From Antedon mediterranea (taxonomy: Eukaryota > Echinodermata > Crinoidea > Comatulida > Antedonidae): a stretch of 64,000 nt of DNA. A model generated the notes under the pieces. It worked only from the letters and a program-made list of their open reading frames with translations. It did not search any database and had not been told where the DNA came from. The translations under genes were made by a program, and so were the position numbers. The stretch lies in the NCBI RefSeq assembly GCF_964355755.1, contig NC_092671.1:35295304-35359303 (forward strand). The letters are read 5' to 3'. Positions 36,501 to 45,043 of the stretch are shown here, piece after piece. Numbering within the stretch: the stretch's first letter is position 1; each line of letters starts with the position of its first letter.

Positions 36501-38826
36501 ATAACGAGAAATTAAAAAAATTAAATTTCATATACATTTTAGGGTAAATTCATGGAAAGTCTGTTTTTCAGCAGCTTAGGGAAGCTCATTAATATTCATG
36601 AGATATTCACAAAATCACGTCACCAGTGGATTCCAAACTCGCGACGTCATGTACGTTGTCTTTGTCAACTAATTTACATCTCTCTCCCCTGTCAAACGAC
36701 GACCACCCGATCATTGTGAAATACATTTTTTGAGATTTTCTAAGCTAGGCCTAAAGTGTAATAATAACAATAGTAGCATATATTTATTTGACATTTAATG
36801 AAATACAAAATTTAGTACAGATTACGGAGTCATAAATTATACTATTTTTATACCTCTATAGTACAGATCGTATTATCGGCTTCACGTACAATACTACTCG
36901 AGGCCTAGCCTAATGGGCGAGAGCCATTTTGACTAGGGATTCCATGCCACGATGGCTACGTTAAAACAGTGGGGCCCATAGCCCTAGCTAGCCTACTACT
37001 AGACGATTGGCCCATAAATAACAAAACCCATCCTATCAACCAAACTCATAAACAATCTAAACCTAAAACGTTCTACAAAATCGGCTGTAAATATTGAAGC
37101 AAAACAAGGTCCAATCGCCGTCCACACGTATGGTGTCCCGATCGTCTAAAATAAAATAGGCTTAGTTTACTCTCCAAAAAAGCGGATACTCATGCATCAA
37201 GCAAGTAGACCAGGTAGTAGGAAGGAGACCTAGCCGATCCGGCCCAGTTAAAAATTGAGCTAGCTAGTGTAGTAGACCCTATGCGAATTGATACTACCAG
37301 GCCTTTTACTATAGGCTGCACTACACAAATATTCCAACTCTCTCATTCGAGCTATATTATCTATACCATTCCGGTAGGTCGAGTCGACCTTCAATCAAAT
37401 ACTGTATATCGTTCATGTTGTGATTATAGACGGGGTATACTCGACCCGACCAGTTTGGTATTGTTGTATCTGCTTATCACGTGACGATGCCAGGCATGGG
37501 CAGTAGAGAGAGCACGTGTATCGTCGTCTCGCTCGATCCGATCCTCAGCAGGAATGTACAGTATACGTTACGCTTCATTGATTTTGATTTTTCCCTAAGT
37601 CGGTGCGAAAATCGGCAAACGTAAAGTGCAAACATATCTAATTTTTCACTATTTTGATGAATTTTCATAAAAAATTGACTTTATAAATGGGAAGACCGAC
37701 TACAATTACATCAGATAAGTATAATTTTACAAAAGTAATTGATATGGTTAATGATAACGAGTCGTCGGAAGACGGACCATTTCACGAATTTCCTATTTTG
37801 TAACCACAGTGTGATTTTGCCGTAGCTGCACTTGTAATCTGGCCTGATTTCACAGCCTTCGTTCTGCTTCACTGGGCGCTTATATAAATTGAAACTTTTA
37901 CCGTTCAAGAGACAAACAAATATATTTTACATTTTTTACTATTCATTTTAAACCCGGAACTCCCCTTTAAAATAGACACAAGGAGCATGCAAATCAAACT
38001 AACAGTAATGGTACTGATATGAATCCTGGATATACATTAAGAACCCTGGATATACATTAAGAACCCTGGATATACATTAAGAGCCCTGGGTGTACATTAT
38101 GGACCCTGGGTGTACATTATGGACCCTGGGTATACATTATGGACCCTGGATATACACTATGGACCCTGGATGTACACTATGGACCCTGGATGTACACTAT
38201 GGACCCTGGATGTACACTATGGACCCTGGATATACACTATGGACCCTGGATATACACTATGGACCCTGGATATACACTATGGACCATGGATGTACACTAT
38301 GGACCCTAGTTGACACTATGGACCCTGGAAATGGACACCATAGATCTTAGACTACTAGGAAGTACACTATAGACGCTGGATGTACATTACAGATAGTGGA
38401 TCATTATGGACACTGGAAACTAAAAGTTTTTAATTTATATTTACCTTGATGTATTGTAGCCGTGTTGACCTCTACTAAATATTACTGAAAAATAAGAAGA
38501 AAGAGAAATAGCTTAATTTACGATGTCAAAGAATACCTAATTTTAACTGCATCCTGATTAATACATACATTCTTTCAATCTACTGTACAATCAAATTGTA
38601 ATAATACTTTTATGCAGAAAAAAATTCATAGTTTACCTGTTGTTTCTGATTCGATAGGTCCAAATGAAGCATACTCTATCGTTTTTCTTCTTGTTATGTA
38701 TTTTAATGATTTTTCATTGTTCAGCAACACTATAGAATTCCAATCCCATATTACCCACAATGTTAGACAGCACCCCATTACAAATAGCATTCCTGAATTG
38801 TATTTTCTTATAAACGGCATTATCAT
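21027..38826 (-). CDS. Exo-alpha-sialidase, NEU2/3/4 type, with N-terminal membrane anchor (8 exons)
   Basis: Eight minus-strand exons join in phase to 542 codons including stop (541 residues). It should remove terminal sialic acid from glycoproteins or gangliosides. The sialidase signature is complete: RIP box with Arg77, acid Asp101, Glu286, Arg302 and Arg383 of the Arg triad, nucleophile Tyr411 in SSYSDL, and four Asp boxes (SFDNGETW 180, SDDFGDNW 257, SVDGGLTF 315, SLDGGETW 391). The GCQGSV and LLFSNPASRK segments place it with animal NEU2/3/4, not NEU1. Those run about 380-480 residues. The extra length is an N-terminal hydrophobic anchor (13-27) after RKY, predicting type II topology, and a C-terminal 11-residue repeat tail (479-533). 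The gene diverges from the thioesterase gene. Confidence 0.93.
21054..21218 (-). repeat. Coding 33-bp tandem repeat in sialidase C-terminus
   Basis: There are five 11-codon units (residues 479-533): ELIRVKRPEDF, EPIRVKGANNF, EPIGAKGPDDF, EAILANKPGDF and EQLKVDNLNNL. A decayed unit at 467-478 precedes them. The units differ at several residues but hold the frame, so this is not a recent slippage. Confidence 0.9.
22382..22576 (-). CDS. Sialidase exon 7: second Arg, Asp box 3
   Basis: It begins VVELDNGTVMLNTRTL, whose Arg is the second of the triad, and contains SVDGGLTF. It ends AAGCQ, completed by GSV in exon 8. Phase 0 at both ends. Confidence 0.93.
22692..23000 (+). mobile_element. tRNA-derived SINE, family A (class II tRNA-like head)
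   Basis: The head 22692-22769 has acceptor halves GCGAGTG and CACTCGC, the A box gtggccaagcgg and the degenerate B box ggtttgaggct. It is shared with the copy at 31831-32150. The body (tccatggttctggt) follows. It sits in sialidase intron 6, on the antisense strand. Confidence 0.75.
23155..23502. mobile_element. MITE in sialidase intron 6
   Basis: The ends taccctttcacatctgca and tgcagatgtgaaaagggta are inverted repeats of roughly 40 bp. The interior is non-coding. Confidence 0.7.
23523..23668 (-). CDS. Sialidase exon 6: Asp box 2, catalytic Glu
   Basis: It encodes VIYSDDFGDNW (Asp box) and ends PIHTNEAT. The Glu of NEA aligns with the catalytic Glu of NEU2. The acceptor is TTTCAG and the donor GTAAGT. 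Confidence 0.92.
23985..24206. mobile_element. MITE in sialidase intron 5, about 45-bp TIRs
   Basis: The left end includes agttatgcttttgtatcg and the right end includes cgatacaaaagcataact, with inverted extensions (tgttcaga / tctgaaca). There is no ORF. Confidence 0.75.
24371..24551 (-). CDS. Sialidase exon 5: Asp box 1, PGPGHGI
   Basis: It begins SFDNGETW (Asp box) and holds APGPGHGIKLKSGRLMVPG, the family's GPGHG turn and L-V/M-P-A/G strand. The donor is GTAGGT. Confidence 0.93.
24715..24955 (-). mobile_element. tRNA-derived SINE, family C
   Basis: On the minus strand it starts gtcgagttgtggcctggtgg (A box). It has the B box ggttcgagtcc, then the body shared with 5583-5770 (acaactccactcccaaagac...tagagcatcttg). 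It lies in sialidase intron 4, in the sense orientation. Confidence 0.8.
24971..26046. mobile_element. Non-autonomous DNA transposon, CAGG(G)CCGTAGCCAGG ends
   Basis: The left end caggcccgtagccagg and right end cctggctacggccctg are inverted. A TATTT flanks both sides and is a likely 5-bp target duplication. The ends are rich in G and C runs, and the interior has no transposase ORF. Confidence 0.7.
25960..25985 (+). repeat. 26-nt uninterrupted G run
   Basis: It is flanked by further G clusters (gggtgggggagtg before, tgggt after). Such a tract could form G-quadruplexes. Its length in the assembly is uncertain. Confidence 0.9.
26742..26877 (-). CDS. Sialidase exon 4
   Basis: It begins TMNPVPIVDKELDMLLMVF after TTTACAG and ends at GTAAGT in phase 0. 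The MNPxP segment followed by a hydrophobic strand matches NEU2/3 (MNPCP...LFLFFI). Confidence 0.92.
26945..27580. repeat. Minisatellite, about 20-21-bp unit (atatgatcagtaattgttaac)
   Basis: Many imperfect units alternate the words tgatcagtaattgttaac and tgataagtaattgttaac, with small indels. An interruption at 27050-27210 carries unrelated sequence. It sits in sialidase intron 3. Confidence 0.9.
27918..28213 (+). mobile_element. tRNA-derived SINE, family B
   Basis: The head 27918-27987 has an A-box region (gtggcgcagtgtgttggacg) and B box ggttcgaatcc. The body includes aactttgcgctggttaccgg. The tail reads gcgctatataaatgtgg followed by (ATT)n. The first 15 bases are duplicated just upstream. 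The body matches the truncated copy at 59305-59470. Confidence 0.85.
28340..29089. mobile_element. TTAA MITE family 2, long copy
   Basis: The TTAA at 28336-28339 and 29090-29093 flanks inverted ends, agatacagaatgttgtcccc on the left and agacaatacatct on the right. The interior has poly-T/poly-A tracts. The Kolobok/piggyBac-like target is inference from TTAA. Confidence 0.7.
29583..29670. repeat. Direct duplication preceding 5S-like sequence
   Basis: The block actaaatgtaaatgtgatag...ggtatacggccatac occurs twice in tandem. The second copy runs into the 5S-like sequence, so the duplication includes the 5S 5' end. Confidence 0.85.
29657..29769 (+). pseudogene. 5S rRNA pseudogene
   Basis: It matches 5S rRNA over most of its length: tatacggccatac, cgttgaaacaccggttctc, agatcaccgaagtt, ggatgggagaccg and gggtgctgtatac. 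About 8-10 bases after 'gaagtt' are missing, several positions differ, and no T-run terminator follows. It is probably a dispersed 5S-derived retroposon or pseudogene in sialidase intron 3. Confidence 0.85.
30339..30509 (-). CDS. Sialidase exon 3: RIP box, catalytic Asp
   Basis: It follows TTTTCAG and ends at GTAACA. It reads IPALVYHNDYFLAFCEARKD... then LRRGKRKG. It carries the first Arg context, the conserved Glu-x-Arg (EAR) and probable acid Asp101. Confidence 0.92.
30634..31630. mobile_element. Palindromic MITE, family 1, split by a second element
   Basis: The left half 30634-30705 and right half 31535-31630 carry the family-1 ends and the atggtagtgatatgacatc centre. An 829-bp element is inserted between them. 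The pair is itself bracketed by a direct repeat (ttgaattaggccatgt near 30617 and ttgaattaggctatgt near 31714). Confidence 0.85.
30706..31534. mobile_element. TA-target MITE (ccgtatatttcggtgtataa ends)
   Basis: The inverted ends are ccgtatatttcggtgtataa and its complement. TA lies on both sides (30704-30705, 31535-31536), typical of Tc1/mariner. The interior repeats the motif gtgcgtcttatacacc near both ends and includes TAGGCCTA-type words. There is no transposase ORF. Confidence 0.85.
31831..32150 (+). mobile_element. tRNA-derived SINE, family A, fuller copy
   Basis: The head (gagtggccgagtggttaag, B box ggttcgaggct) is followed by a long body: tccatggttctggt, tgtacacatctagctcatgt, aactgggccctctgggagaa and ctttgactgaagagg. 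The same body without a head is at 55225-55415. Confidence 0.8.
32287..34450. mobile_element. Fold-back composite element with cctccgccaaggagg ends
   Basis: The left arm begins ttattacctccgccaaggag. The right end is its diverged inverted counterpart (taacctcttgtcagaggtaa). Further in, a tRNA-like block on the minus strand (32665-32745, complement of ggtttggtgtaatggttatg with a ggttcaagtccc B box) faces a plus-strand block at about 33995-34115 (agtttggtgtaatggtttgg). The arms are therefore inverted copies of one tRNA-containing repeat around an AT-rich centre. Confidence 0.6.
35183..35407. mobile_element. Palindromic MITE, family 4, intact
   Basis: The ends ggcaatctaccaacaggagg and tgctgttgttagattgcc are inverted. 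The interior includes tatctgtggctgcaacaaga. A second copy at 49642-50060 is split by family-3 MITEs. Confidence 0.75.
35454..35632. mobile_element. Palindromic MITE, family 3 (agcgtggttcccactagcga)
   Basis: The ends agcgtggttcccactag and ctagtgggaaccaagct are inverted. The interior half-repeats gcgatggcttattcgcttgt and ttcgcttgtcattggtt make it a near-complete hairpin. A very similar copy is at 49752-49932. Confidence 0.85.
36407..37966. mobile_element. TTAA-flanked non-autonomous transposon, 1.56 kb
   Basis: TTAA at 36403-36406 and 37967-37970 brackets inverted ends aggggnattctgggtttaaa and its complement. The interior has TAGGCCTA-like words and no recognisable transposase. It is in sialidase intron 2. 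Confidence 0.75.
38018..38340. repeat. Minisatellite, 20-bp unit (ggaccctggatatacactat)
   Basis: About 15 units are in tandem, most exact with a t/g alternation (tatac/tgtac). Because 20 is not divisible by three, reading frames cycle through all three frames of the unit. The apparent ORFs are repeat artefacts. It is in sialidase intron 2, 100 bp from exon 2. Confidence 0.95.
38445..38484 (-). CDS. Sialidase exon 2 (40 nt)
   Basis: This micro-exon between TTTTTCAG and GTAAATA encodes VIFSRGQHGYNTSR across its borders. It supplies the stretch just before the RIP box. Only the phase given here links exon 1 to exon 3 without a stop. Confidence 0.85.
38637..38826 (-). CDS. Sialidase exon 1: start and signal anchor
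   Basis: It encodes residues 1-63 plus one base. It starts MIMPFIRKYNSG, followed by a hydrophobic core MLFVMGCCLTLWVIW, then a polar stem. The donor is GTAAAC. A second ATG lies two codons in. The basic residues precede the core, which favours cytosolic N-terminus and lumenal catalytic domain. Confidence 0.85.
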
Positions 38827-41800
38827 TGTTGTAATTAAAAAATAATACTATTAAAAATATTTTTCTTTGCAGATACTCTCATAGATGGTATGTGTCACAG
38901 GCATCCATTGCCATACAGTATAACATAACTGATGTTTACATTGCTTTAAAGCTGAAATATACAAACATTTTATTCTGTAAGAAGAGAGTGTGAATTTGGT
39001 TAGCAACTTTTTTAGTAAGGAAGAAAAATATTATATTTTGTTATTAAGTCAGACTTTAGTTATTTTCAGATATTCTTGACATATTCTTTCAGATTGAAAG
39101 TTGCTTTATGTTTGGTGTCAATACAAACAGTAATGAAATACCTACTGGCCTTGACCAACACTATACACTGTGAGAATAGCTCACATATTTTCAGCGTTTC
39201 GCCATTATATTTTAAACTCTTTATTTACCATACCTAGATGTTTGTTCTATTCAAGTTTAAAGGGCAGGAGGCCTGATTTTCTTAGTGTATAGCGAATATA
39301 GTGTTGCTTCGCTGGCGGAACTGTAACTAGGTAGTAGGCCTACAGCAAAGATTGTGCAAAAAAAAACCAGCTAGGCCTAATTGCAAAAAAAGCCAGTAGT
39401 ATCTACTTCTACTAGCCCTACACTATAACTACTAATCTACTACTGTTACGTCGTCTATTGAATACTACACTTCTAATAATAATAGTAGCTAGGACCGCGC
39501 CTCCTAACTAAGCGTGGTGGTAACGACTAACTAGCTAGGCCTGGCCTAGCAGGCCCTCACCTACTACTAGTACTAGCTTGGCTAGTACTAAGTAGTATTA
39601 GCTAGGGCCAGGCCTAGGCTAGTACTAAGCAGAAGTACCACTGCCAGCCTACCTACACTGTACTACTAGCTAGGCCTACTCTAGACCTCGACATTCACAT
39701 AAACAAAAGGAGAGGAGGCAACTATTACGAGCATTAAGCTCACAGCCTCTTTTAATCACTAAAGGTAAGACCAGCCTAGAACTTCTTTTTACAGAGGCCT
39801 ACCCTAGGCCTAGTTCTAACTAACTAAGCAAGCCCAAGGCCTTGCCCTTGTTGCTACTGCGCGGTACCATCCACTACCGTACCATCATACTATTAGTAGG
39901 CCTAGGCCTATATAGCCATCATTTTAATTATAAGCAAGAAGGCCTATCTACAACATACTTACGTTTATGGGCTACCTATATAACATTAAAGAAGCCTATG
40001 ACTGTACAATTCATTTTACTTACACCAATATCTTTACTCTGCTGTTATAGGCCTAGGAAGCCTAGGCTAGCTATGTTCTTTACTTTGCTTTAATAAAACA
40101 TTTATTACACGTTTTGATTTTTCAGTTTGTTTGACGTGTGTAAAAAATTAATGAAGTATGACGCCCTCTATAATTTTATTTATTTATTTATTTTATTTTA
40201 TTCAATTTTCAGGCACAAAAATACATGACAAAAAGACAGCGGTGCATAATAATACATTACACAAAAAAAAGATGAAGGAGAGAGGACCAAAACTTTTATC
40301 TATTGGTATATAATGCCTCTCTCCATTTGTAGTACATTTGAATCAATCAACAAATATTTATATATACAAATTAACATTCCGTTTTCGCTTTTCATGATTC
40401 TTGTAAGAAATCGGTAAGTCGAAATCCTTAAATATTCATAAAATGATGGAATATTGCTTTCCACAAACAAATTCCTCGCACAAATCTGGGTTGTCCCAAC
40501 AACCTCCGGAAAGCATCATTATAACAAACTTTAAGTCGGTTGATATCTTTTTTTTAAATGATTAGACCATAAATGAGAACAGTACATGTTAATACAATAT
40601 GATCTAAACAAAAAACATTTGATTGATTTGGAGCAGTATGAAAATTTCCGATAGAGATCTATATTGGCGTTTTATATCTGCCTCTTTTAAAAGAGTTAAA
40701 ATATGGCCTAAGTAGGGCCTACGTAAAATTATTAACATACTCCAGCGCCTTATCACCCAATAGGCCTACTGTTTTAGGAGCCCCATAGATTACGAATAGT
40801 GGGACAAAAACAGCATAGGCCTACAGTTAGACTTTTTATTACATAATACTACCCCCGCCTCTCTCAATTGGAAAGGGGAGTTTTACTTTATGTATAAATC
40901 TATAAATAAAACGCAAAAATCATTATTGATATATTATATAATTATTTTGGCGTTTTCTGTTTTTGAAAGTTTTAATTATTGACTGGACCTCTACTGGGAT
41001 ACTGTACTAGCCTAGCCTTATTAGGAAGCTACAGTAGGCTACAAGAAAACTCTCCCATTTTAGTCCATTATATAAATTTAAATTAAGTCACCATTAGGCC
41101 TATATATAATGATGTGTTGGTGTTTTGGTATTATTTTTAAAATAACAAAAATAATTCATAAAGTTATTGATATGCTGATGATTTAGCGTTTTGGTTTTGA
41201 CTTTCATTAGGCAAGCGTACTCATTGTTGACGATTTATCCAACGCTTTTTCATAAAAGGTAACGCGTTATAAAATCTTCTGTATGGTCACGTGTTTTTCG
41301 TCGAGAGGAGAGATTGTAAGCGGATACCACGCGGTTCGTACATTAGTACGGTATGTACTCCAAATTAAGACTATTGCCTTTTCATGTTCATTTAATTAAT
41401 TAACTGATATTTGCGCACTTTGTAGATATTGAAACGCCGCTTTCTACGGGTAGGCATACCTACCGTGTCGTCGTCTGGCTGGTGGGCTGGGTCACGAACT
41501 CAAGGAAGAAGTAAATAAAAAGGACTCGTAAATCGTATCAGCAGTTCAATTTATGTGTATTTAAAGGCTAGGTGCGGGCAAAAAAAAGTTCAAGTATAAT
41601 TTTTTACACGATTAAAAAAAGCACTGTCGGTGAGGCTGGGGGTTAAATTCACATCAATATCCTTTTTAACGTTGTGAAGACAGAGCGCTGGATTAAAAAA
41701 AAAAGATGTAAAAAAGCATATATGCCTGTAAAATGTGTAATGTACAGTAGTAGTAGGCCTACAGTAACTAACTAAAAAAAGTTTGATTTTATATTAGAAT

Positions 41801-41959
41801 TGCCAATCCTGCATTTGACAATTGTAAGAGAGCACATGTTTTTTCGTAAACAACAACTCAATAGCTGCTTCAAAATAAATAATTAGAAAAATGTTTTGGT
41901 AGCCTATTTTATAGCATCACAAATCTCTTTTATAGTTACAGACAGGTTTCTATCTGAAG
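38827..41959. promoter_or_regulatory. Shared upstream region of divergent sialidase and thioesterase genes
   Basis: No exon is seen. It includes a dense cluster of taggcct/ctagta words at 39500-39910, a LINE 3' fragment at 40290-40760 and a single TTAA-family end near 41566. I cannot point to core promoter elements. Confidence 0.35.
40290..40760 (-). mobile_element. LINE (non-LTR) 3' fragment
   Basis: On the minus strand the translation includes VGTTQICARNLFVESNIPSF followed by YEYLRISTYRFLTRI. This pattern (FVxxNIPSF...LR...YxFLxR) is typical of the C-terminus of non-LTR retrotransposon ORF2. It is truncated and interrupted. Confidence 0.6.
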
Positions 41960-42568
41960 ATGATTTCCATGTCAGTGTTTCTAAGTCGTGGTCGTTACAA
42001 GTGGAAAACGTTGCATACTACACTGATAAGAATGTCTTCTTCATCTCAGAAACAATCTTTATTGGAGAGATCAAATTTTAAGTATTTTCTACCAATACAA
42101 AGTCGTTGGGCGGACAATGATCAATATGGCCATGTTAACAATATCAAATACTATTCTTACTTTGATACAGTAATTAATCACTATCTTATCAAACACTGCA
42201 AACTTAATACAAATCTGAAGACAACAGATTTGATTGGTTTAATGGTTGAGACAGAATGTTCATTCCACCGTCCTCTCAGCTTTCCTGAAGTGGTCTTATC
42301 AGGACTGAGCGTCACTAAAATTGGCAACTCTAGTGTGCACTACAAGATTGGATTGTTCGCAGAAACAGACGATTCTCAAAGAATGCTTTCAGGGGGCAGT
42401 TTCAACGAGGAAGATTTTTCTAGTCATAAACGAGAGGCATGCGCAGTTGGAAAGTGTATCCACGTGTTTGTAAACCCAAAGAAAAACAATGAATCTGTGC
42501 CTATACCAAATGAAATGAGAATTCCATTAGAAAAATTGTTAATTGACAATTATGTTAGTAAATTATAG
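41960..42568 (+). CDS. Hotdog-fold acyl-CoA thioesterase (4HBT/YbgC-like), intronless
   Basis: One uninterrupted frame of 202 codons encodes a single 4HBT-type hotdog domain. The signature SRWADNDQYGHVNNIKYYSY (residues 48-67) carries the conserved aspartate, Asp54, at the position of the 4-hydroxybenzoyl-CoA thioesterase catalytic Asp. Its helix continues YFDTVINHYLI. Such enzymes hydrolyse acyl-CoA to free acid and CoA. The first 40 residues lack Asp, are Arg/Lys/Ser rich and hold one Glu, so a mitochondrial targeting peptide is likely. Met25 is an alternative start. TTACAG ends at 41942, so a non-coding 5' exon is possible. It has no introns, unlike its neighbours. The substrate cannot be told from sequence. 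Confidence 0.88.
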   Translation: MISMSVFLSRGRYKWKTLHTTLIRMSSSSQKQSLLERSNFKYFLPIQSRWADNDQYGHVNNIKYYSYFDTVINHYLIKHCKLNTNLKTTDLIGLMVETECSFHRPLSFPEVVLSGLSVTKIGNSSVHYKIGLFAETDDSQRMLSGGSFNEEDFSSHKREACAVGKCIHVFVNPKKNNESVPIPNEMRIPLEKLLIDNYVSKL

Positions 42569-42651
42569 GATGGCCTAGATATTCGATAATTAAATAATGA
42601 ATTTAGACTTTAAGCGCATAATGCATAAAGCCTCTATGCGCTTCACATAAA

Positions 42652-42657
42652 AATAAA
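42652..42657 (+). terminator. AATAAA polyadenylation signal of thioesterase gene
   Basis: It lies 84 bases after the stop, within cttcacataaaaataaaagt. It is the first AATAAA after the ORF. Confidence 0.5.
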
Positions 42658-42984
42658 AGTAGGCCTAATCCATGAAATAAATAACATAAACAAATTGTGT
42701 TCATTCTTTAAATGTTATTACTAGTGTTTTTTTTGTGTGTTTCGATATTTAGCTGCTATTATATTATTATAAACACTTACTTCAAAATGGATTACATTTA
42801 CATAAAATAAACACACAACATGTGTAGGCCTATACACATTCTGCTTTTTTGGCGGCGGTCCATCTAAATTGGCCGCTACGATCCGTTCGTGAACTACAAA
42901 TACAATACAAAAATCACAATGCAATAATAGCATAGGCGTTTAAATTTTTTATATATTCTGTATATTTTATATTCATTTTTAAAT

Positions 42985-43090
42985 TGTATTTTACAGGGGT
43001 TGCGGACACAAATGTGTTATGGCGCTCTGTTGCTGTCGCAACCCCTGGACCGCTTGTTGTCGAATAAAGAAATGAAATGAAATGAAAAAG
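42985..43090 (+). mobile_element. Retroposon 3' end with (AAATG)n tail
   Basis: A stem (ggggttgcggacac...gtcgcaacccc) is followed by gaataaag and (aaatg)n. This is the usual form of a LINE 3' UTR end. Confidence 0.55.
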
Positions 43091-43144
43091 TCGATTCAGG
43101 AAAATGTGGTATCAGCAAATCAGGAGGTTTGTATTATAGAGACT

Positions 43145-43430
43145 CCATTTGTCTATTCCATTCTATTCAGGTTTTATATGGCGCCCTACAAAGAACAGAG
43201 CGCCTAACAATACTTAGTAATTATTTAAAAAGAAAAGTTTTAAGTTGACGTTTAAATAGAAGTGCCGAATTTGCTCCTCTCAAATCGACAAGTAGCGCGT
43301 TCCAAATCCGCGGAGCGGCGACAGAAAAAGCATTGTCACCATGCTTTCCGATTAGATCGTGGAACGAAAAGTCGAGTGGAATCATTAGAGGGAGCGAAGT
43401 CGACACTGTAATTAAATGAAAGCTGGTCAC
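43145..43430 (-). mobile_element. LINE (non-LTR) 3' fragment with C-terminal ORF2 remnant
   Basis: The minus strand encodes GDNAFSVAAPRIWNALLVDL then FKRQLKTFLFK and stop. This is the characteristic end of CR1/L2/RTE-type ORF2 proteins. The 3' UTR follows, ending ggcgccatataaaacctgaa and a (gaatag/gaatgg) tail. Confidence 0.75.
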
Positions 43431-44938
43431 GGTTAAACTTAATTAAACAAAAACAATAACTTTTTTTTTTATATGAAGCCAATGGAGATAATAAACAAGC
43501 CAAAGTCTATTCATGTTTTTGACACTGGTGTCCCTAGAATGTACAGTACTGTAATTAACGATTTTAACCTGTGTGACCTTTTAAAGATAATTGTTAATGT
43601 TACTCACTTTTTGTCAATTTTTAGTCAGTTTATGTATTTGAATGTAGCTTTTAATCGGATTTACTGACAACCGACATTTCTTTGTTTTTTACGAAGACAA
43701 ATAAAGTTTCTTGTATCTTGTAATTAAAAAAAAAATATTGGTTTACAAAATAATAGTTCAATCTTTTCAAGAAAAAAAGAATCAAGTGATTGACATGGGA
43801 TCATCCCAAAAAAGGTATAGGCTGATTATCATGATAACAGAATAAAAACAATAATACAGTATATTTAAATTATTGTGTCAAGCTGATAATCCTTAGGCCT
43901 AATAACTCGGAATCTACACATACTTTTCATACAGTCTTTTATAAAACTAGCATAGGCCCAATACCGTCTTCGACGGATGGGAGCCCCGCTGATTAACAAA
44001 TTAAACCGAGAAAACTTGTCAAACGCATGTAAAATACAAAAATGTCTGTAATTGGAATTGTTTTTAATCAATTGATACACAAAGGAAGAAATACAGTTAA
44101 ACATAACATACGTCTGGAGGCTCTTATTATCAGTATGCAATGTACGCCGTCAGTAAAATGCATTTTAACAATACATTTTATATTATTCTATCTTACACAG
44201 TTTTCGCACGTACTTCGTAATCTGAAGTTCGAAGAACAAGTCCATGTGTTATTTACGAATTCGAAAGTTCAAACTTTCATATGCTGCAAACATGTAAAAC
44301 GTTTTTGTTCATGTCATTTCAATAACTTACACCAATAATAATTAAATATGATAGAAATAGTTTTGCTTTATTTATGCAACACGGACATGCAGAGACACCA
44401 CAGCGGAACGCAGTGAGTAGTTCAACGCGTCACATGGACATTTGACGCAATTGTTACTAAAAAATGTACACATCGCCTGCTCCCACTTCGGCTTATTATC
44501 TCTCTGACGTATCCGGTTAGTTCGTTTTGTGGTTAAGTTAAATATGAATTGCGCCCTCTATTTTTGTAATGTTTGGCAATGCAAAACAATAAATGCAGTA
44601 AGCATATGAGTAGCCTACTGTTATTATAACTGTGTGTCTGTCAGTCGATTGATTTTCTTGATTGCAACATAATTAATTCAATTGAAACCACAAGAACATG
44701 ATTTAAAATGGACCTAAGTAAGACTTCTAAGAGTTGAAATAACGGCTCCCTAATCGACATTTTAAGTTTACCAGAGAAATGAAAAACATTACGGTATCAC
44801 ACGTTGAAGTTTTCTTGAATGTGATTGTGGAAAATTAAACTCCTTCAAGAGTGAACACACAGATTGACTTAAGAATTTCAAAATCATCAATGTACGAGGG
44901 ATAGCCCAAAGAACGATCATGTATTGAATGTAATTTTT

Positions 44939-45043
44939 TCGTACCCGAATTTTCGTACAATTCGACCACTCGACGGAAGTCGTTAACTATGCAATTTCCG
45001 TACCGTAATTTTCGTACAATTCGACCACTCGACGGAAGCCGTT
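44939..45043. repeat. Direct repeat, about 43 bp, two copies
   Basis: The block gaattttcgtacaattcgac...cactcgacggaag occurs near 44947 and 45007, separated by about 17 bp. Confidence 0.85.

Noticed and set aside
38090-38350. ORFs reading MDPG-WTLD-IHYGP repeats
   Set aside because: They come from the 20-bp minisatellite inside a sialidase intron.
44042-44338. 98-codon plus-strand ORF
   Set aside because: No recognised motif, unbiased composition, no supporting splice or poly-A context.
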